Assembly (NCBI GenBank): GCA_013336525.1
Contig: JAAXTM010000010.1
Span: forward strand, 33,027 to 97,026
From: Geobacteraceae bacterium
GTDB taxonomy: Bacteria > Desulfobacterota > Desulfuromonadia > Geobacterales > Pseudopelobacteraceae
Length of the DNA stretch: 64,000 nucleotides
Reading direction: 5' to 3'
Part shown: piece by piece, positions 7,609 through 16,484 of the stretch
Layout of the letters: the number at the start of each line of letters is the position of its first letter
Numbering within the stretch: position 1 is the stretch's first letter
Notes under the pieces: generated by a model
The model's database searches: none
Told to the model about the DNA's origin: nothing
Seen by the model: the letters and a program-made list of their open reading frames with translations, nothing else
Translations under genes and position numbers: made by a program

Positions 7609-10368
7609 TTAGTGTGCTTCGCTCCAGTTTGCTCCGTGGCTGATATCAACCTTGAGCGGGATTTTCATTTCCACTGCAAGCCCCATCTCCTCCTCTACCA
7701 GCCGCTTCATCTTTAGTAGTTCATCCTCAGGAACCTCAAAGACCAGTTCGTCATGCACCTGCATAATCATGCGGCTTTCAAGATGTTCCAAGCGAATACG
7801 GGAATCAACCTTGATCATGGCGCATTTAATGATATCTGCGGCTGAACCCTGGATCGGGTAGTTGATGGCGTTTCGTCTGGCAAAAGCCAGTACATTGCCG
7901 TTACTGCTATGGATATCCGGGATCGGGAGACGTCGGCCGAGGATAGTCCTTACACAGCCGTGCTCTTCAGCCTCCTTGATGCAGGAGTCCAGAAACGTGA
8001 TAGCTCCATGATGTCGTTCTTTATACGTATTGATGAAATCTTCTGCGGTTTTACGCGAAATGCCGAGTTGTTTTGCAAGAGAGAACGCTCCTTGGCCATA
8101 GATAATACCGAAATTAATGGTCTTGGCCTGGCGGCGCATCTCGGGAGTGACCATTTCCGGGAATAGACCGAAAACCTCAGCGGCTGTGCGGGTGTGGATG
8201 TCTTCGTCATTAGCGAAGGCGTGACAGAATACTTTGTCACCGGATAGATGTGCCAATACGCGCAGTTCGATTTGGGAATAATCTGCGGAAAGGATGACAT
8301 GGCCCGGTTGAGCGATGAAGGCGTGGCGGATTTTACGCCCCTCTTCGCTGCGAATAGGAATGTTTTGCAGGTTTGGATCGGATGATGACAACCTGCCGGT
8401 GTTGGTGACGGTCTGGTTGTAGGAGGTGTGCACCCGGCCTGTACGTGTATCAACAAGACGAGGCAACGCATCGGTATAGGTTGATTTTAACTTGGCGATG
8501 CTTCGGTAATCAAGGATCAAGCGGGCAATTTCATGTTCTTCAGCCAGTGCGACCAGAACCTCATTGTCGGTTGACCAGCCTGTTTTGCCCTTGGTTTTTT
8601 TGCCGCTCTTTAATCCGAGACGATCAAAGAGAACCTCGCCCAGTTGCTTGGGTGAGTTGAGGTTGAACTGTTCACCCGCAAGAGAAAAAATGTGTTCTCC
8701 CACTGAGTCCATCCGTACTGCGAATTCGCCAGACAGTTTGTTCAGAAGGGCACAGTCCAGAAGTACTCCATGATTTTCCATTTCGGCTAGAATTGGCACC
8801 AGCGGCATCTCTACAGAGTGGAACAGGACGTCATCTTTGTCAGCAGCAAGCAGCGTTTCAAATTTCTGACGGAGCAGCCAAGTTACATCTGCATCTTCTG
8901 CGGCGTAGCGTGCTGCTGTTTTCAACTCCACCTCAGCAAAGTTTTTTTGATCTTTTCCACTACCGGTCACTTCTTTGTAGCTGATCATGCGATGATTCAG
9001 ATGCTCCTGAGCGAGGGCGTCAAGGCCGTGACCGCGCCGAGACGGGTTAAGAAGATAAGAGGCCAGCATTGTATCAAACCATATCCCGTCCAGATTAATA
9101 CCGTTATTGGCAAGCACCTGCATGTCAAACTTGATATTCTGGCCTACCTTGCGCAGGGCGGCGTTCTCAAGCAAAGGTCGAAGTTTGTCCAGAGCGGTGC
9201 CTCTGGGAAGTTGGCCTGGGGCAAGTTGGGCCCCCTTATACGCCAGACTTTGTAGGGGGTTGTGAGCGAACAAGGTCCCCTCGTCTTCAATTGGTGGATT
9301 GGATTTGTTTACTATGACATGTCCCACCGGTACATAAAACGCTTCATGATCACGGTACGAAATTGACAGGCCGACAATCTCGGCTTGTCTAGGATCAAGG
9401 CTGGTAGTCTCCAGGTCAAAGGCAAACTCACCGGCCTGTTCCAGGCCGGTTACAAGAGTGTCTAGTTCTATCTCAGTAGTCACAGTTCGATAGTTATCGG
9501 TGGAAAGGGTTGGCGTGCCGGTAAGTTCCTTGATAAGGGAGGTGAAACCATATTTTTTAAAAAACGCGTTCAGAGTTTCCTGGTCCGGGTCCATTGAAGT
9601 CAACGTATCCAGATCAACATCAAGCGGGACATTAAGCTCAATCTTTGCAAGGCGACGTGACAGCAGTGCTTGTTCGCGGAACTGACGCAGCTTCTCGCCG
9701 TTTTTTCCTTTTACTTCATCTGCCCGTTCCAGTAACTCATCAAGCGACCCAAACTCCAGAATCAGTTTAGTCGCGGTTTTTTCTCCGATGCCAGGCACTC
9801 CCGGGATGTTATCCGAGGAGTCACCCGCTAAACCAAGTATGTCAATAACCCTTTCCGGACCGACACCAAAACGCTCGACCACCTCTGCAATTCCAGACTC
9901 TTTCCCCTTCATGGTGTCAAGCAAGGTGACATGATCGGTAACTATCTGCATCAAGTCCTTATCACCGGTAACCACTACGACCTTTCCTCCTTGATCGGCA
10001 AAACGTCCGGCTAAGGCGCCAATAATATCATCAGCCTCATATCCCTTCAATTCGAGAGTTGGAATGTTGAATGCTCTCACAACCTCACGAATTGGTTCCA
10101 TCTGTACGCGGAGGTCATCCGGCATGGCAGCCCGATTGGCTTTGTATTCAGGGTACATTTCCGTGCGGAATGTGGTTCGCCCGGCATCAAAAACCACAGC
10201 CAGATGTTGCGGATTATAATCCTTCAGAAGCTTTAACAGCATCTGAATGAAGCCGTAGATGGCATTGGTTGGGTGACCGGTCGGGGAGGACAGATTGCGG
10301 ATGGCGAAGTAAGCTCTGTATATATACGATGAACCGTCGATCAGGTATAGGGTCTCCTTAGGGTTCAT
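7609..10368 (-). CDS. polA: DNA polymerase I
   Basis: A 919-residue polymerase with all three domains: the 5' nuclease (LYLIDGSSYIYRAYFAIRNL start, then DKDLMQIV and GDSSDNIPGVPGIG) over about residues 1-290; a 3'-5' exonuclease domain with FDLETTSLDP, so the DxE catalytic pair is kept; and the polymerase with DPNLQNIPIR, RRQAKTINFGIIYG and the palm motif MQVHDELVFE. It fills gaps and removes RNA primers. The start is the ATG at 10368, preceded by AAGGTG; the frame opens 32 codons earlier but without support. It overlaps the upstream small DUF4177-like gene by 11 bp. Confidence 0.96.
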   Translation of the reverse strand: MNPKETLYLIDGSSYIYRAYFAIRNLSSPTGHPTNAIYGFIQMLLKLLKDYNPQHLAVVFDAGRTTFRTEMYPEYKANRAAMPDDLRVQMEPIREVVRAFNIPTLELKGYEADDIIGALAGRFADQGGKVVVVTGDKDLMQIVTDHVTLLDTMKGKESGIAEVVERFGVGPERVIDILGLAGDSSDNIPGVPGIGEKTATKLILEFGSLDELLERADEVKGKNGEKLRQFREQALLSRRLAKIELNVPLDVDLDTLTSMDPDQETLNAFFKKYGFTSLIKELTGTPTLSTDNYRTVTTEIELDTLVTGLEQAGEFAFDLETTSLDPRQAEIVGLSISYRDHEAFYVPVGHVIVNKSNPPIEDEGTLFAHNPLQSLAYKGAQLAPGQLPRGTALDKLRPLLENAALRKVGQNIKFDMQVLANNGINLDGIWFDTMLASYLLNPSRRGHGLDALAQEHLNHRMISYKEVTGSGKDQKNFAEVELKTAARYAAEDADVTWLLRQKFETLLAADKDDVLFHSVEMPLVPILAEMENHGVLLDCALLNKLSGEFAVRMDSVGEHIFSLAGEQFNLNSPKQLGEVLFDRLGLKSGKKTKGKTGWSTDNEVLVALAEEHEIARLILDYRSIAKLKSTYTDALPRLVDTRTGRVHTSYNQTVTNTGRLSSSDPNLQNIPIRSEEGRKIRHAFIAQPGHVILSADYSQIELRVLAHLSGDKVFCHAFANDEDIHTRTAAEVFGLFPEMVTPEMRRQAKTINFGIIYGQGAFSLAKQLGISRKTAEDFINTYKERHHGAITFLDSCIKEAEEHGCVRTILGRRLPIPDIHSSNGNVLAFARRNAINYPIQGSAADIIKCAMIKVDSRIRLEHLESRMIMQVHDELVFEVPEDELLKMKRLVEEEMGLAVEMKIPLKVDISHGANWSEAH

Positions 10369-10555
10369 TGTTTTCACCTTTGCATGTTGTTTCCTGTGTA
10401 AAAAGTGCGAAAGCCATTGCGGGCCGTTTACTCGATTCGCGCATGGCAAACTGAAGACCGTCAAAGTGCCATCCTTTAGAAGTCAAGTCGTTTAAAGTTT
10501 CCTCAATCGCATCTTCGGTGACTATACCTATTTCAACAACTTTGTAGATCAGCAT
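10358..10555 (-). CDS. Small DUF4177-like protein
   Basis: A 65-residue protein starting MLIYKVVEIGIVTED, followed by a helix (AIEETLNDLTSKGWHFDGLQF) and a final strand (AMAFALFTQ). The pattern of a strand, a helix ending in KGWHF and further strands is that of DUF4177, small proteins of unknown function. AAGGA lies seven bases before the ATG. It overlaps the polA start by 11 bp, so the two are translated from one message. There are no cysteines or charged clusters that suggest an activity. Confidence 0.6.
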   Translation of the reverse strand: MLIYKVVEIGIVTEDAIEETLNDLTSKGWHFDGLQFAMRESSKRPAMAFALFTQETTCKGENNEP

Positions 10556-10603
10556 TTTTAGATCCTTACCCAGAAGTAGCACTGTGTTGTACTCTTCGTT
10601 TTA

Positions 10604-10632
10604 CATAAAAAAAGGCGGCTTCAAAGCCGCCC
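10604..10632 (-). terminator. Rho-independent terminator after the IclR regulator gene
   Basis: Read on the minus strand, GGGCGGCTT TGA AGCCGCC forms a stem of seven to eight GC-rich pairs followed by seven T residues. It lies 24 bp beyond the stop codon of the IclR-family gene and before the DUF4177-like gene. Confidence 0.85.
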
Positions 10633-10655
10633 TGAAAGTGTTTGTGAAAAGACAA

Positions 10656-11438
10656 TTATTTCTGGAAACCGAGTTTGGCAGAAATTTCATCCCCGGCTTT
10701 CATTACCAGTGGAATTAATTCATTTTTGATGCGCTCAGCAGAGAACCTCATTGAGGGTCCTGAAATACTTACAGCACCGATAATGCGGCGGGTGTAGTCT
10801 CGTATTGGTGCGCTGACGCACTTAACACCGGTATCCAACTCTTCGTTGTCAAATGCATACCCTTGTTCAGCAATCTGCTTTAGCTGCTTCTTCAATGCGT
10901 CACGGTCTGTAATGGTGTTGGGCGTATAGCTTTTCAACTCTTTAGTTGGTATATAGGCTTCAAGTTCCTCGTCGCTCATGTAGGCTATCTGTACCTTGCC
11001 TGCGGCGGTGCAGTAGGCCGGCAGTCTTGAGCCCACTCTTGGGACAACTCTTACGGTCATGGCCGTTTCTACGACATCAAGATATACTATATTGAAGTCT
11101 TTAAGAATTGAAACGTAGGTTGTCTCGTTGCACTCGGCAACCAATGCTTCAAGTACCGGTTTTGACTGACGTAGTAGTCCCATCTGCTTGATGAAAGTTT
11201 GCCCAAGTTCAAGAGTCTTGAGGCCAAGTCGGTAGTTTTCAGTCACTTTGTTTTGTTCAATATAATTGCGGGATTCAAGTGTTGCAAGCAGTCTGAAAAC
11301 ATTGTTCTTGTGAAGTTTCAAGCGTTTGCTTAGCTCAGTTACCCCCAGTTCATCAATTTCACCATGAAACTGCTCTAAAAGATCGAGAGCGTGTGAAACC
11401 GCCTGTATGAGGTATTCAGATTTTTCTTTTTTTGCCAT
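10656..11438 (-). CDS. IclR family transcriptional regulator
   Basis: A 260-residue regulator. Residues about 8-65 form the winged helix-turn-helix (ALDLLEQF, LGVTELSKRLKLHKNNVFRL, TLESRNYIEQ), and about 85-255 form the IclR effector-binding domain, including LPAYCTAAGKVQIAY and GYAFDNEELDTGVKCVSAPI. The ligand is not predictable. AAGGA precedes the ATG at 11438. It is transcribed divergently from uspA across a 230 bp AT-rich intergenic region, so it may control uspA or itself, but no operator palindrome was recognised there. Confidence 0.88.
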   Translation of the reverse strand: MAKKEKSEYLIQAVSHALDLLEQFHGEIDELGVTELSKRLKLHKNNVFRLLATLESRNYIEQNKVTENYRLGLKTLELGQTFIKQMGLLRQSKPVLEALVAECNETTYVSILKDFNIVYLDVVETAMTVRVVPRVGSRLPAYCTAAGKVQIAYMSDEELEAYIPTKELKSYTPNTITDRDALKKQLKQIAEQGYAFDNEELDTGVKCVSAPIRDYTRRIIGAVSISGPSMRFSAERIKNELIPLVMKAGDEISAKLGFQK

Positions 11439-11574
11439 GAGACGAGTCCTTTTAATAAATTAGAGTGAGAGAAGGCGTTGTGCAAAGTATCAAAATGTCA
11501 TCGTTAATTAAAAAATGTGCCAAAATACCCACTTTCGTGACATTTTTTCAAAATATTAGAATATTGTTTTACAA

Positions 11575-11603
11575 TTGTCAAGTGTGAAAAATTGCTTTAT
11601 ATT
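11575..11603 (+). promoter_or_regulatory. Sigma-70-type promoter for uspA
   Basis: TTGTCA at 11575-11580 and TATATT at 11598-11603 are separated by exactly 17 bp in an AT-rich region, 66 bp ahead of the universal stress protein start. Consensus match only. Confidence 0.55.
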
Positions 11604-11668
11604 TAAATTCAGAATACCGACATCAGGCGTGTTTAAAAATTTGATAATAAAACATGTAAGAGGATACT

Positions 11669-12124
11669 ATGCTGAACCTGAGAAAAAAAATACTTGTGGC
11701 AATAGATGGTTCTCCTCAGTCCGATAAAGCGGCTGAGGAGGCCGTGCGTCTTGCTGCTGGAAATCAAAGCCAGTTTAAAAGTCTTATATATGCTCTGCTT
11801 GTGCTACCGAATGCGCCAAATTCAACCTACACGGATTTTGTACCGGCGGCCCCTATGACAGAAACCAAGAAATGGGATGAACTTCGTGAGCGAATATTTT
11901 ATGTTGTAGAAAAATGTGCAGCTGAACACGATATTCCATTGGAAATGATCGTCGAATACGGCGATCCAGCAGATAAAATAATCAATATTGCCAAGCGAGA
12001 GGAAATTGACGTGATTGTTATCGGCAGTTCCGGCAAGGGTTTTATTCAGCGCCGGATCAAGGGGAGTATCTCCCATAAAGTGGCCAGTAACGCAGCCTGT
12101 TCTGTTTTTGTCGTGAGGGGTTAA
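11669..12124 (+). CDS. Universal stress protein (UspA family)
   Basis: A 151-residue single-domain Usp. It begins KKILVAIDGSPQSDKAAEEA, has the VIVIGSSGKGF...GSISHKV nucleotide-binding loop (GX2GX9G(S/T)) near the C-terminus, and ends CSVFVVRG, so ATP binding is likely. AGAGG precedes the ATG. The polysaccharide deacetylase gene follows 20 bp downstream and the Cys-rich mini-gene overlaps that one, suggesting a three-gene unit. The trigger for expression is unknown. Confidence 0.9.
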   Translation: MLNLRKKILVAIDGSPQSDKAAEEAVRLAAGNQSQFKSLIYALLVLPNAPNSTYTDFVPAAPMTETKKWDELRERIFYVVEKCAAEHDIPLEMIVEYGDPADKIINIAKREEIDVIVIGSSGKGFIQRRIKGSISHKVASNAACSVFVVRG

Positions 12125-12144
12125 CTCAGGAGGATTCTTTGTTT

Positions 12145-12936
12145 ATGCACCGTTTATTTGCCCAGTTTCTTTTAGCTTTAATCACCCTCTTGTTTCCACT
12201 GTCAGCCTGCGCTGCGGAAGCCTTTCGCGTCCCTATCTTATTGTATCACCGGTTTGGGGCGACAGTTGCTGATGGTATGACGATTACGACTCCTGTTTTT
12301 GAAGCACAGATGAAATATCTGCACGATAATGGCTATAAAGTAATTCCTCTTAGGCAGCTTGTTGATTGTTATCGCGGTAAGGCACCCGCACCCGGGCCCA
12401 AGTCTGTTGTTATAGTCGAAGATGATGCGCACAAGTCGGTCTACAGTGATATGCTTCCGATAATAAAGAAATATCGCTATCCGGTAACAATCTTTGCTTA
12501 CCCGTCAGCAATTTCCAATGCAAAATACGCCATGACTTGGGATCAAATGCGTGCACTGACAAAGACCGGCCTATTTGACATCCAGTCACATACATACTGG
12601 CATCCGAACTTTAAGAAAGAACGTAAAAAAATGAGTCAGGCTGCTCTCGATACGTTTGTCATGACGCAACTGAAAAAATCAAAGGTCCGTCTGGAAAGTG
12701 AGATGAGGTCAAAAGTGGACATGTTGGCCTGGCCATTTGGAATATACGACGATTATCTGATAAATAAGGCCACAGAGGTTGGTTATGGTGCTACTTTCAC
12801 CATTGAACGCCGACACGCTACCGCGTCTGATTCAATTTCCAGGCTGCCTCGCTATCTGCTGGTAAACGCCGACAGTGGTAAGGCTTTTGTGCAGCTCCTG
12901 GAGGGGAATGCTGTTAAGCGGAATGTTGTTTATTGA
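12145..12936 (+). CDS. Secreted polysaccharide deacetylase (NodB domain)
   Basis: A protein of about 263 residues with a signal peptide (FAQFLLALITLLFPLSACA), so periplasmic or, if Cys is lipidated, membrane-anchored. The carbohydrate esterase 4 core is recognised by VPILLYHRFG, an IVEDDA block in the place of the usual TFDDG, and SHTYWHP, which keeps both metal-binding histidines. Both motif 1 aspartates are retained, while the flanking Phe and Gly are replaced. It probably removes acetyl or N-acetyl groups from a cell-surface glycan. ATG at 12145 is chosen; a TTG at 12139 also follows the AGGAGG site. Confidence 0.82.
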   Translation: MHRLFAQFLLALITLLFPLSACAAEAFRVPILLYHRFGATVADGMTITTPVFEAQMKYLHDNGYKVIPLRQLVDCYRGKAPAPGPKSVVIVEDDAHKSVYSDMLPIIKKYRYPVTIFAYPSAISNAKYAMTWDQMRALTKTGLFDIQSHTYWHPNFKKERKKMSQAALDTFVMTQLKKSKVRLESEMRSKVDMLAWPFGIYDDYLINKATEVGYGATFTIERRHATASDSISRLPRYLLVNADSGKAFVQLLEGNAVKRNVVY

Positions 12937-13121
12937 TGCCTGATAAAGCTCCACAAAAGCACCCTTGTCCCGACTGTACCTTCTGTCAGTGGTGCTCAGA
13001 TGACCGTTGCCGCCTCTGCTTGAACCGAGCAGGTTGTCGTCGTTCCAAGCTTTCCATTGAGGAACAGATTGCGCTTTATGACTCCATTAATCTCCCCGGC
13101 ACTGGTAAGTTGAAAGAATGA
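12936..13121 (+). CDS. Cys-rich mini-protein coupled to the deacetylase
   Basis: A 61-residue protein with seven cysteines spaced CX2CX2CX2CX4CX2CX5C in its first half, followed by a charged helix (RRSKLSIEEQIALYDSI). The density of CX2C pairs suggests a zinc or iron-sulfur site. I do not recognise the family. Its ATG shares one base with the TGA of the deacetylase gene (TGATG), so translation is coupled. There is no signal peptide, so it is cytoplasmic although its partner is exported. Confidence 0.65.
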   Translation: MPDKAPQKHPCPDCTFCQWCSDDRCRLCLNRAGCRRSKLSIEEQIALYDSINLPGTGKLKE

Positions 13122-13272
13122 ATTCTGTGAATTATGATGTATCAGGTATGGCAAGAATGTGTTAAATGCCCTTTAAAAAGTGTTATGCAGTAAAATGCTG
13201 GAATATTTCCCTTGGAACAATCAGACGTGTTATGGTAAAAAAATAGCACACAAAAAAATCAGGAGGTAGCAG

Positions 13273-13680
13273 GTGAAAAAAACAACAATAGTAGTTTTAA
13301 GTATTGCCGCTCTTGCTCTTGCAGGATGCAAAGACAAGCCGAAGACTGAAGCACCAGCACCAGTTCCACAGCAGGGCCAGATTCCTGCAGCCCAGCCGGG
13401 TGCGGATCCGCACGCTGGTATGAAGGCTCAGGAAATTCCCGCAGGAGCAGGCAAAAAAGCAACGGTCACCCAGACCATGAACTCAGGCGGCTACACATAT
13501 GTGGAAGCGGCTGACGAAAAGGGTGAAAAAGTCTGGATGGCGCTGCCTGAAACCAAGGTTGCCAAAGGCGACAAAATTGAGTATCCGGAAATGCCGCCTA
13601 TGGTCAACTTCCAGAGCAAAACTCTGAACAGAACCTTTGAAAAAATTCTTTTCGTCCCTGGTATCAGGATTACGAAATAA
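13273..13680 (+). CDS. Lipoprotein resembling the NrfJ family
   Basis: A 135-residue lipoprotein: KKTTIVVLSIAALALAGC is a signal peptide with lipobox LAGC, followed by a Pro/Ala/Gln-rich linker and a compact C-terminal domain (VTQTMNSGGYTYVEA, KVWMALPETKVAKGDKIEY, FEKILFV). This small beta-rich domain resembles NrfJ and related proteins found with nitrite-reductase or cytochrome genes; their role is not settled. The start is GTG at 13273, with AGGAGG six bases upstream. It appears monocistronic, with a terminator 22 bp after the stop. Confidence 0.72.
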   Translation: MKKTTIVVLSIAALALAGCKDKPKTEAPAPVPQQGQIPAAQPGADPHAGMKAQEIPAGAGKKATVTQTMNSGGYTYVEAADEKGEKVWMALPETKVAKGDKIEYPEMPPMVNFQSKTLNRTFEKILFVPGIRITK

Positions 13681-13701
13681 TTTATCAAAGCATAAGCATC
13701 G

Positions 13702-13733
13702 AGCGGGGTCATGCAAATGATCCCGCTTTTTTA
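13702..13733 (+). terminator. Rho-independent terminator after the NrfJ-like lipoprotein
   Basis: AGCGGGGTCAT pairs with ATGATCCCGCT (one G-T pair) around a GCAA loop, followed by TTTTTTATTT. Confidence 0.85.
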
Positions 13734-13738
13734 TTTCC

Positions 13739-15271
13739 TCATTGTGCTGCTTTTGACGGACCATGTTGTGGAACGATTCCAAGCACCTTAGCATAGAACT
13801 CCTTCCCTTTTTTGGTCTTGCCCATTTCGGTATAGAGATCCCCTAGAAGAAACCATCCCCACGGGTTACTTGGCTGCTTGGTCGTAATTTCAAGCAACTC
13901 ATTTTCGGCCTTATCATGCTCACCTTGTTGGCGATACCACTCTCCAGCAATCACATTAGTGGTATAACAGTATCCTAAACGTTTTTTCTGCTGTCTGAAA
14001 CGTTCAGGGTATTCCTGAGGATTCCTGGTCAGTTCTTTCAGAAGGCGAGCAGATGATTGTCCAGGTTTTAATGCAACATAGAGAGCTGCTTGGCTAGAGT
14101 TTGAAAAGATATTTTTGGTGATAATGCCGGACTTGATTGCGTTTTTGTATAGCTGCGTGCCTGGATAATAGGCAAGAGGTGAAACATATCCGTCATCAGG
14201 TCGAATGGTGCGGATAAGTTCAATAGTCTGTTGGATGTCATCGCCAGTTTCTCCAGGGACACCGCTAATGAGATAAATAGACAAGTTAATACCGATGTCT
14301 CTAATCAGTGCACAGGCTTGCTCAATCTGTTCGGGAACTATCTTTTTCCCCAGTTGCTGAAGGGTGCGCAGTGATCCTGATTCAACTCCTAGCTGGATGC
14401 ATTCACAGCCAGCGCGCTTCATTTCTATTGCCAGCTCTTCGTCAATTGCGGTGACACGCGATTGACAGTTCCAGAGTATGTTGACCTCTTGCTTCTGCAG
14501 AAGTGAGCAGAATTCCAGAACCCTCTTACGGTCAGCCGTAAAGGTGTCATCACGTATCGAAAAATAAATAAGTCCATATTTATTACGAATATATTGGATC
14601 TCTTCAACAATAGCTTTTGGAGATCTGAACCGTACTCTTTTTCCCCAAAAGTCGGGTGAACTGCAGAAATAACAGGTGGATGGGCAGCCGCGGGTTGTGA
14701 CAATGAATTCGGATTGTAACTCAAGGTCGAGGCCGATTGACCTGTTAAGATAGCGTGCCGGCATCGGCAGGCTATCCAGGTCATCAATGCTTTTTCTAGG
14801 ATTGTTTACAGTCTTTAAGCCGTTACTGCGGAATGCCAGTCCGGATATGTCCTGCCAAGGTGTACCTGATGATATGCGTGTGAGTAATTCAAGCAGTGTT
14901 GACTCTGCTTCTCCCAGAACAACAATATCCACGGGTGACCCTTCAACCAAAATGTCTTCGTAGCAGAAGGTTGCGTGCCCGCCACCCATAATAATGGTGC
15001 TGTGCGGTAGAAGTTCCCGGCATGTTTGGGCAAGTTCCATTGAGCTGTGTCTATTATGTGTCCACTGGGAAATCCCTATAATATCGGGTTTTAACAACAG
15101 AATTTCCTGTTTGATTCTGGTGATTGGCCAGGCAGAAAAATTGGCCAGGATAGAGTCATACCCGGCCTCTTGCAAGCATGCGTGCAGGTAGCACAAACCG
15201 GTTGGCAGGAGACTTATGTATGGATCATTGCGGTGTGGTAATCCAGATTGATAGGTTAGGAGAATTTTCAT
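13739..15271 (-). CDS. B12-binding-domain radical SAM protein with C-terminal TPR
   Basis: A 510-residue protein. Residues 1-130 form a cobalamin-binding-type Rossmann domain (PDIIGISQW, IIMGGGHATF), residues about 190-400 are a radical SAM domain with the cluster motif RGCPSTCYFC (CX3CX2C) and GVPGE, and the last 70 residues hold a TPR-like pair of helices (NPWGWFLLGDLYTEMGKT). This layout is class B radical SAM, whose members do methylations and other difficult carbon chemistry. The substrate is unknown. It is a single gene, separated from the LysM peptidase gene by a terminator. A second and a third member of the class lie at 20885 and 53682. Confidence 0.84.
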   Translation of the reverse strand: MKILLTYQSGLPHRNDPYISLLPTGLCYLHACLQEAGYDSILANFSAWPITRIKQEILLLKPDIIGISQWTHNRHSSMELAQTCRELLPHSTIIMGGGHATFCYEDILVEGSPVDIVVLGEAESTLLELLTRISSGTPWQDISGLAFRSNGLKTVNNPRKSIDDLDSLPMPARYLNRSIGLDLELQSEFIVTTRGCPSTCYFCSSPDFWGKRVRFRSPKAIVEEIQYIRNKYGLIYFSIRDDTFTADRKRVLEFCSLLQKQEVNILWNCQSRVTAIDEELAIEMKRAGCECIQLGVESGSLRTLQQLGKKIVPEQIEQACALIRDIGINLSIYLISGVPGETGDDIQQTIELIRTIRPDDGYVSPLAYYPGTQLYKNAIKSGIITKNIFSNSSQAALYVALKPGQSSARLLKELTRNPQEYPERFRQQKKRLGYCYTTNVIAGEWYRQQGEHDKAENELLEITTKQPSNPWGWFLLGDLYTEMGKTKKGKEFYAKVLGIVPQHGPSKAAQ

Positions 15272-15274
15272 GGT

Positions 15275-15304
15275 GAAAAAAAATCCGGGTCAGGTGACCC
15301 GGAT
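15275..15304 (-). terminator. Rho-independent terminator after the LysM-NlpC/P60 gene
   Basis: A perfect 10 bp stem, ATCCGGGTCA with TGACCCGGAT (15283-15304), with a 2 nt loop; read on the minus strand it is followed by eight T residues. It separates the peptidase gene from the radical SAM gene downstream. Confidence 0.88.
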
Positions 15305-15331
15305 GTGGTGGTTATGTATTCATTATATTGG

Positions 15332-16360
15332 CTATTTAGCAAGATTAAGTGACACACCTAACGTATCGTTCTTTAAGATATCGTTTTCATTTTCCTCTTC
15401 AACGCCAAGTAGCAACTCATTGAAATCAATAACGTCAGAAGATATGTCCGTCATACGTCTGGCCCCAAGATAGCGTGACAGATAGTATGGCGTATCCATG
15501 GATGAAACGACAACGCGATGTTCGCGCGAAGAGGCATGGATCATCTTTCGATTCCCGAGATAAATGCCAACATGAGAAGGGAAGTTGGCGTAGGTTTGGA
15601 AAAAGACAAGATCACCTTTCTTTAGATCGCCACGCATGACCTCGTTGCCCACATTAAATTGCTCCCGGGCGGTACGTGGAAGTTTTACACTCTGCTCACG
15701 GAAAACCTGCTGAGTGAAGCTGGAACAGTCAAGAGCGCTTCGGCTGTTGCCACCAAAACTGTAGCGGGCACCGAGGAAGCTGTATGCGCTCTTTTTGAGG
15801 CTGCTGATAGCTTGATTGGCTTCAAGGGTTTTTGCAAGATCAACAGGCTGATCTGATTCAAGATCGGTCAACTCAGCCAGTGTGTTTGAAAGTTCCTGCT
15901 CATTTAAAAGGTCTTTGTTGATAAGCCGCAATTTGTTGATGCTGGCGGGACGGGTGGCAGTCTCATTGGCTACAAGTACCAGAACCTGTCCAGCTTTGAT
16001 TTTGTTTCCTTTCAGTCCGTTCAGATTTCTGATGTTTGCCATTTTGACGCCGGTTTTTTTGGCGATTTTTGGGAGAGTATCTCCCTTGGCAACTTTATAA
16101 GTGCCCTGATGAGCTGAAGATACAACCTTTTTTTGTTGTGGATCGGCATGCGAAGGTATTATCAGGCGCGAGCCTTTGGAAATACGGGACGTGGTAAGGT
16201 TGTTAATGGATTTAAGGTCATCTACGGAAACTTGGTATTTACGGGCAATTGAATGAAGTGATTCGCTTTTTCTTACTATATGGGATTTTGATGCCAGAAC
16301 CAGTTGAGGTAGTGCCAGGAGTATGAGGCAGATCGTAACAACGATACGAATATGGGTCAT
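15332..16360 (-). CDS. Secreted LysM-NlpC/P60 peptidoglycan endopeptidase
   Basis: A 342-residue protein with a signal peptide, two LysM domains (about residues 27-70 with VRKSESLHSIARKY, and about 87-130 with VAKGDTLPKIAKKT), a linker, and a C-terminal NlpC/P60 domain. The catalytic Cys is in LDCSSFTQQ and the His in SHVGIYLG, with a further HASS. It should bind peptidoglycan through LysM and cut stem peptides, probably at D-Glu-diamino-acid bonds. It is transcribed in the same direction as the radical SAM gene but separated from it by a terminator. Confidence 0.9.
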   Translation of the reverse strand: MTHIRIVVTICLILLALPQLVLASKSHIVRKSESLHSIARKYQVSVDDLKSINNLTTSRISKGSRLIIPSHADPQQKKVVSSAHQGTYKVAKGDTLPKIAKKTGVKMANIRNLNGLKGNKIKAGQVLVLVANETATRPASINKLRLINKDLLNEQELSNTLAELTDLESDQPVDLAKTLEANQAISSLKKSAYSFLGARYSFGGNSRSALDCSSFTQQVFREQSVKLPRTAREQFNVGNEVMRGDLKKGDLVFFQTYANFPSHVGIYLGNRKMIHASSREHRVVVSSMDTPYYLSRYLGARRMTDISSDVIDFNELLLGVEEENENDILKNDTLGVSLNLAK

Positions 16361-16484
16361 GTTTCCTCCGGGTTGTTTTTAAATTTGATAAGGAAGGCGT
16401 CATTTATATAACAACTGAATTGAAAAGTCAATCTTTGTTGCTTCTTTTAAGGTTGTTTCTATAAGCAATAAACATGCCATGTTG

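Noticed and set aside
8793..9255. Plus-strand ORFs of 60-145 residues inside polA
   Set aside because: They lie opposite a clear, complete polA frame, have no ribosome-binding sites and show no family motif.
13122..13272. Sigma-54 promoter at the TGGCAAG before the NrfJ-like lipoprotein
   Set aside because: The -12 TTGC is not at the required distance.
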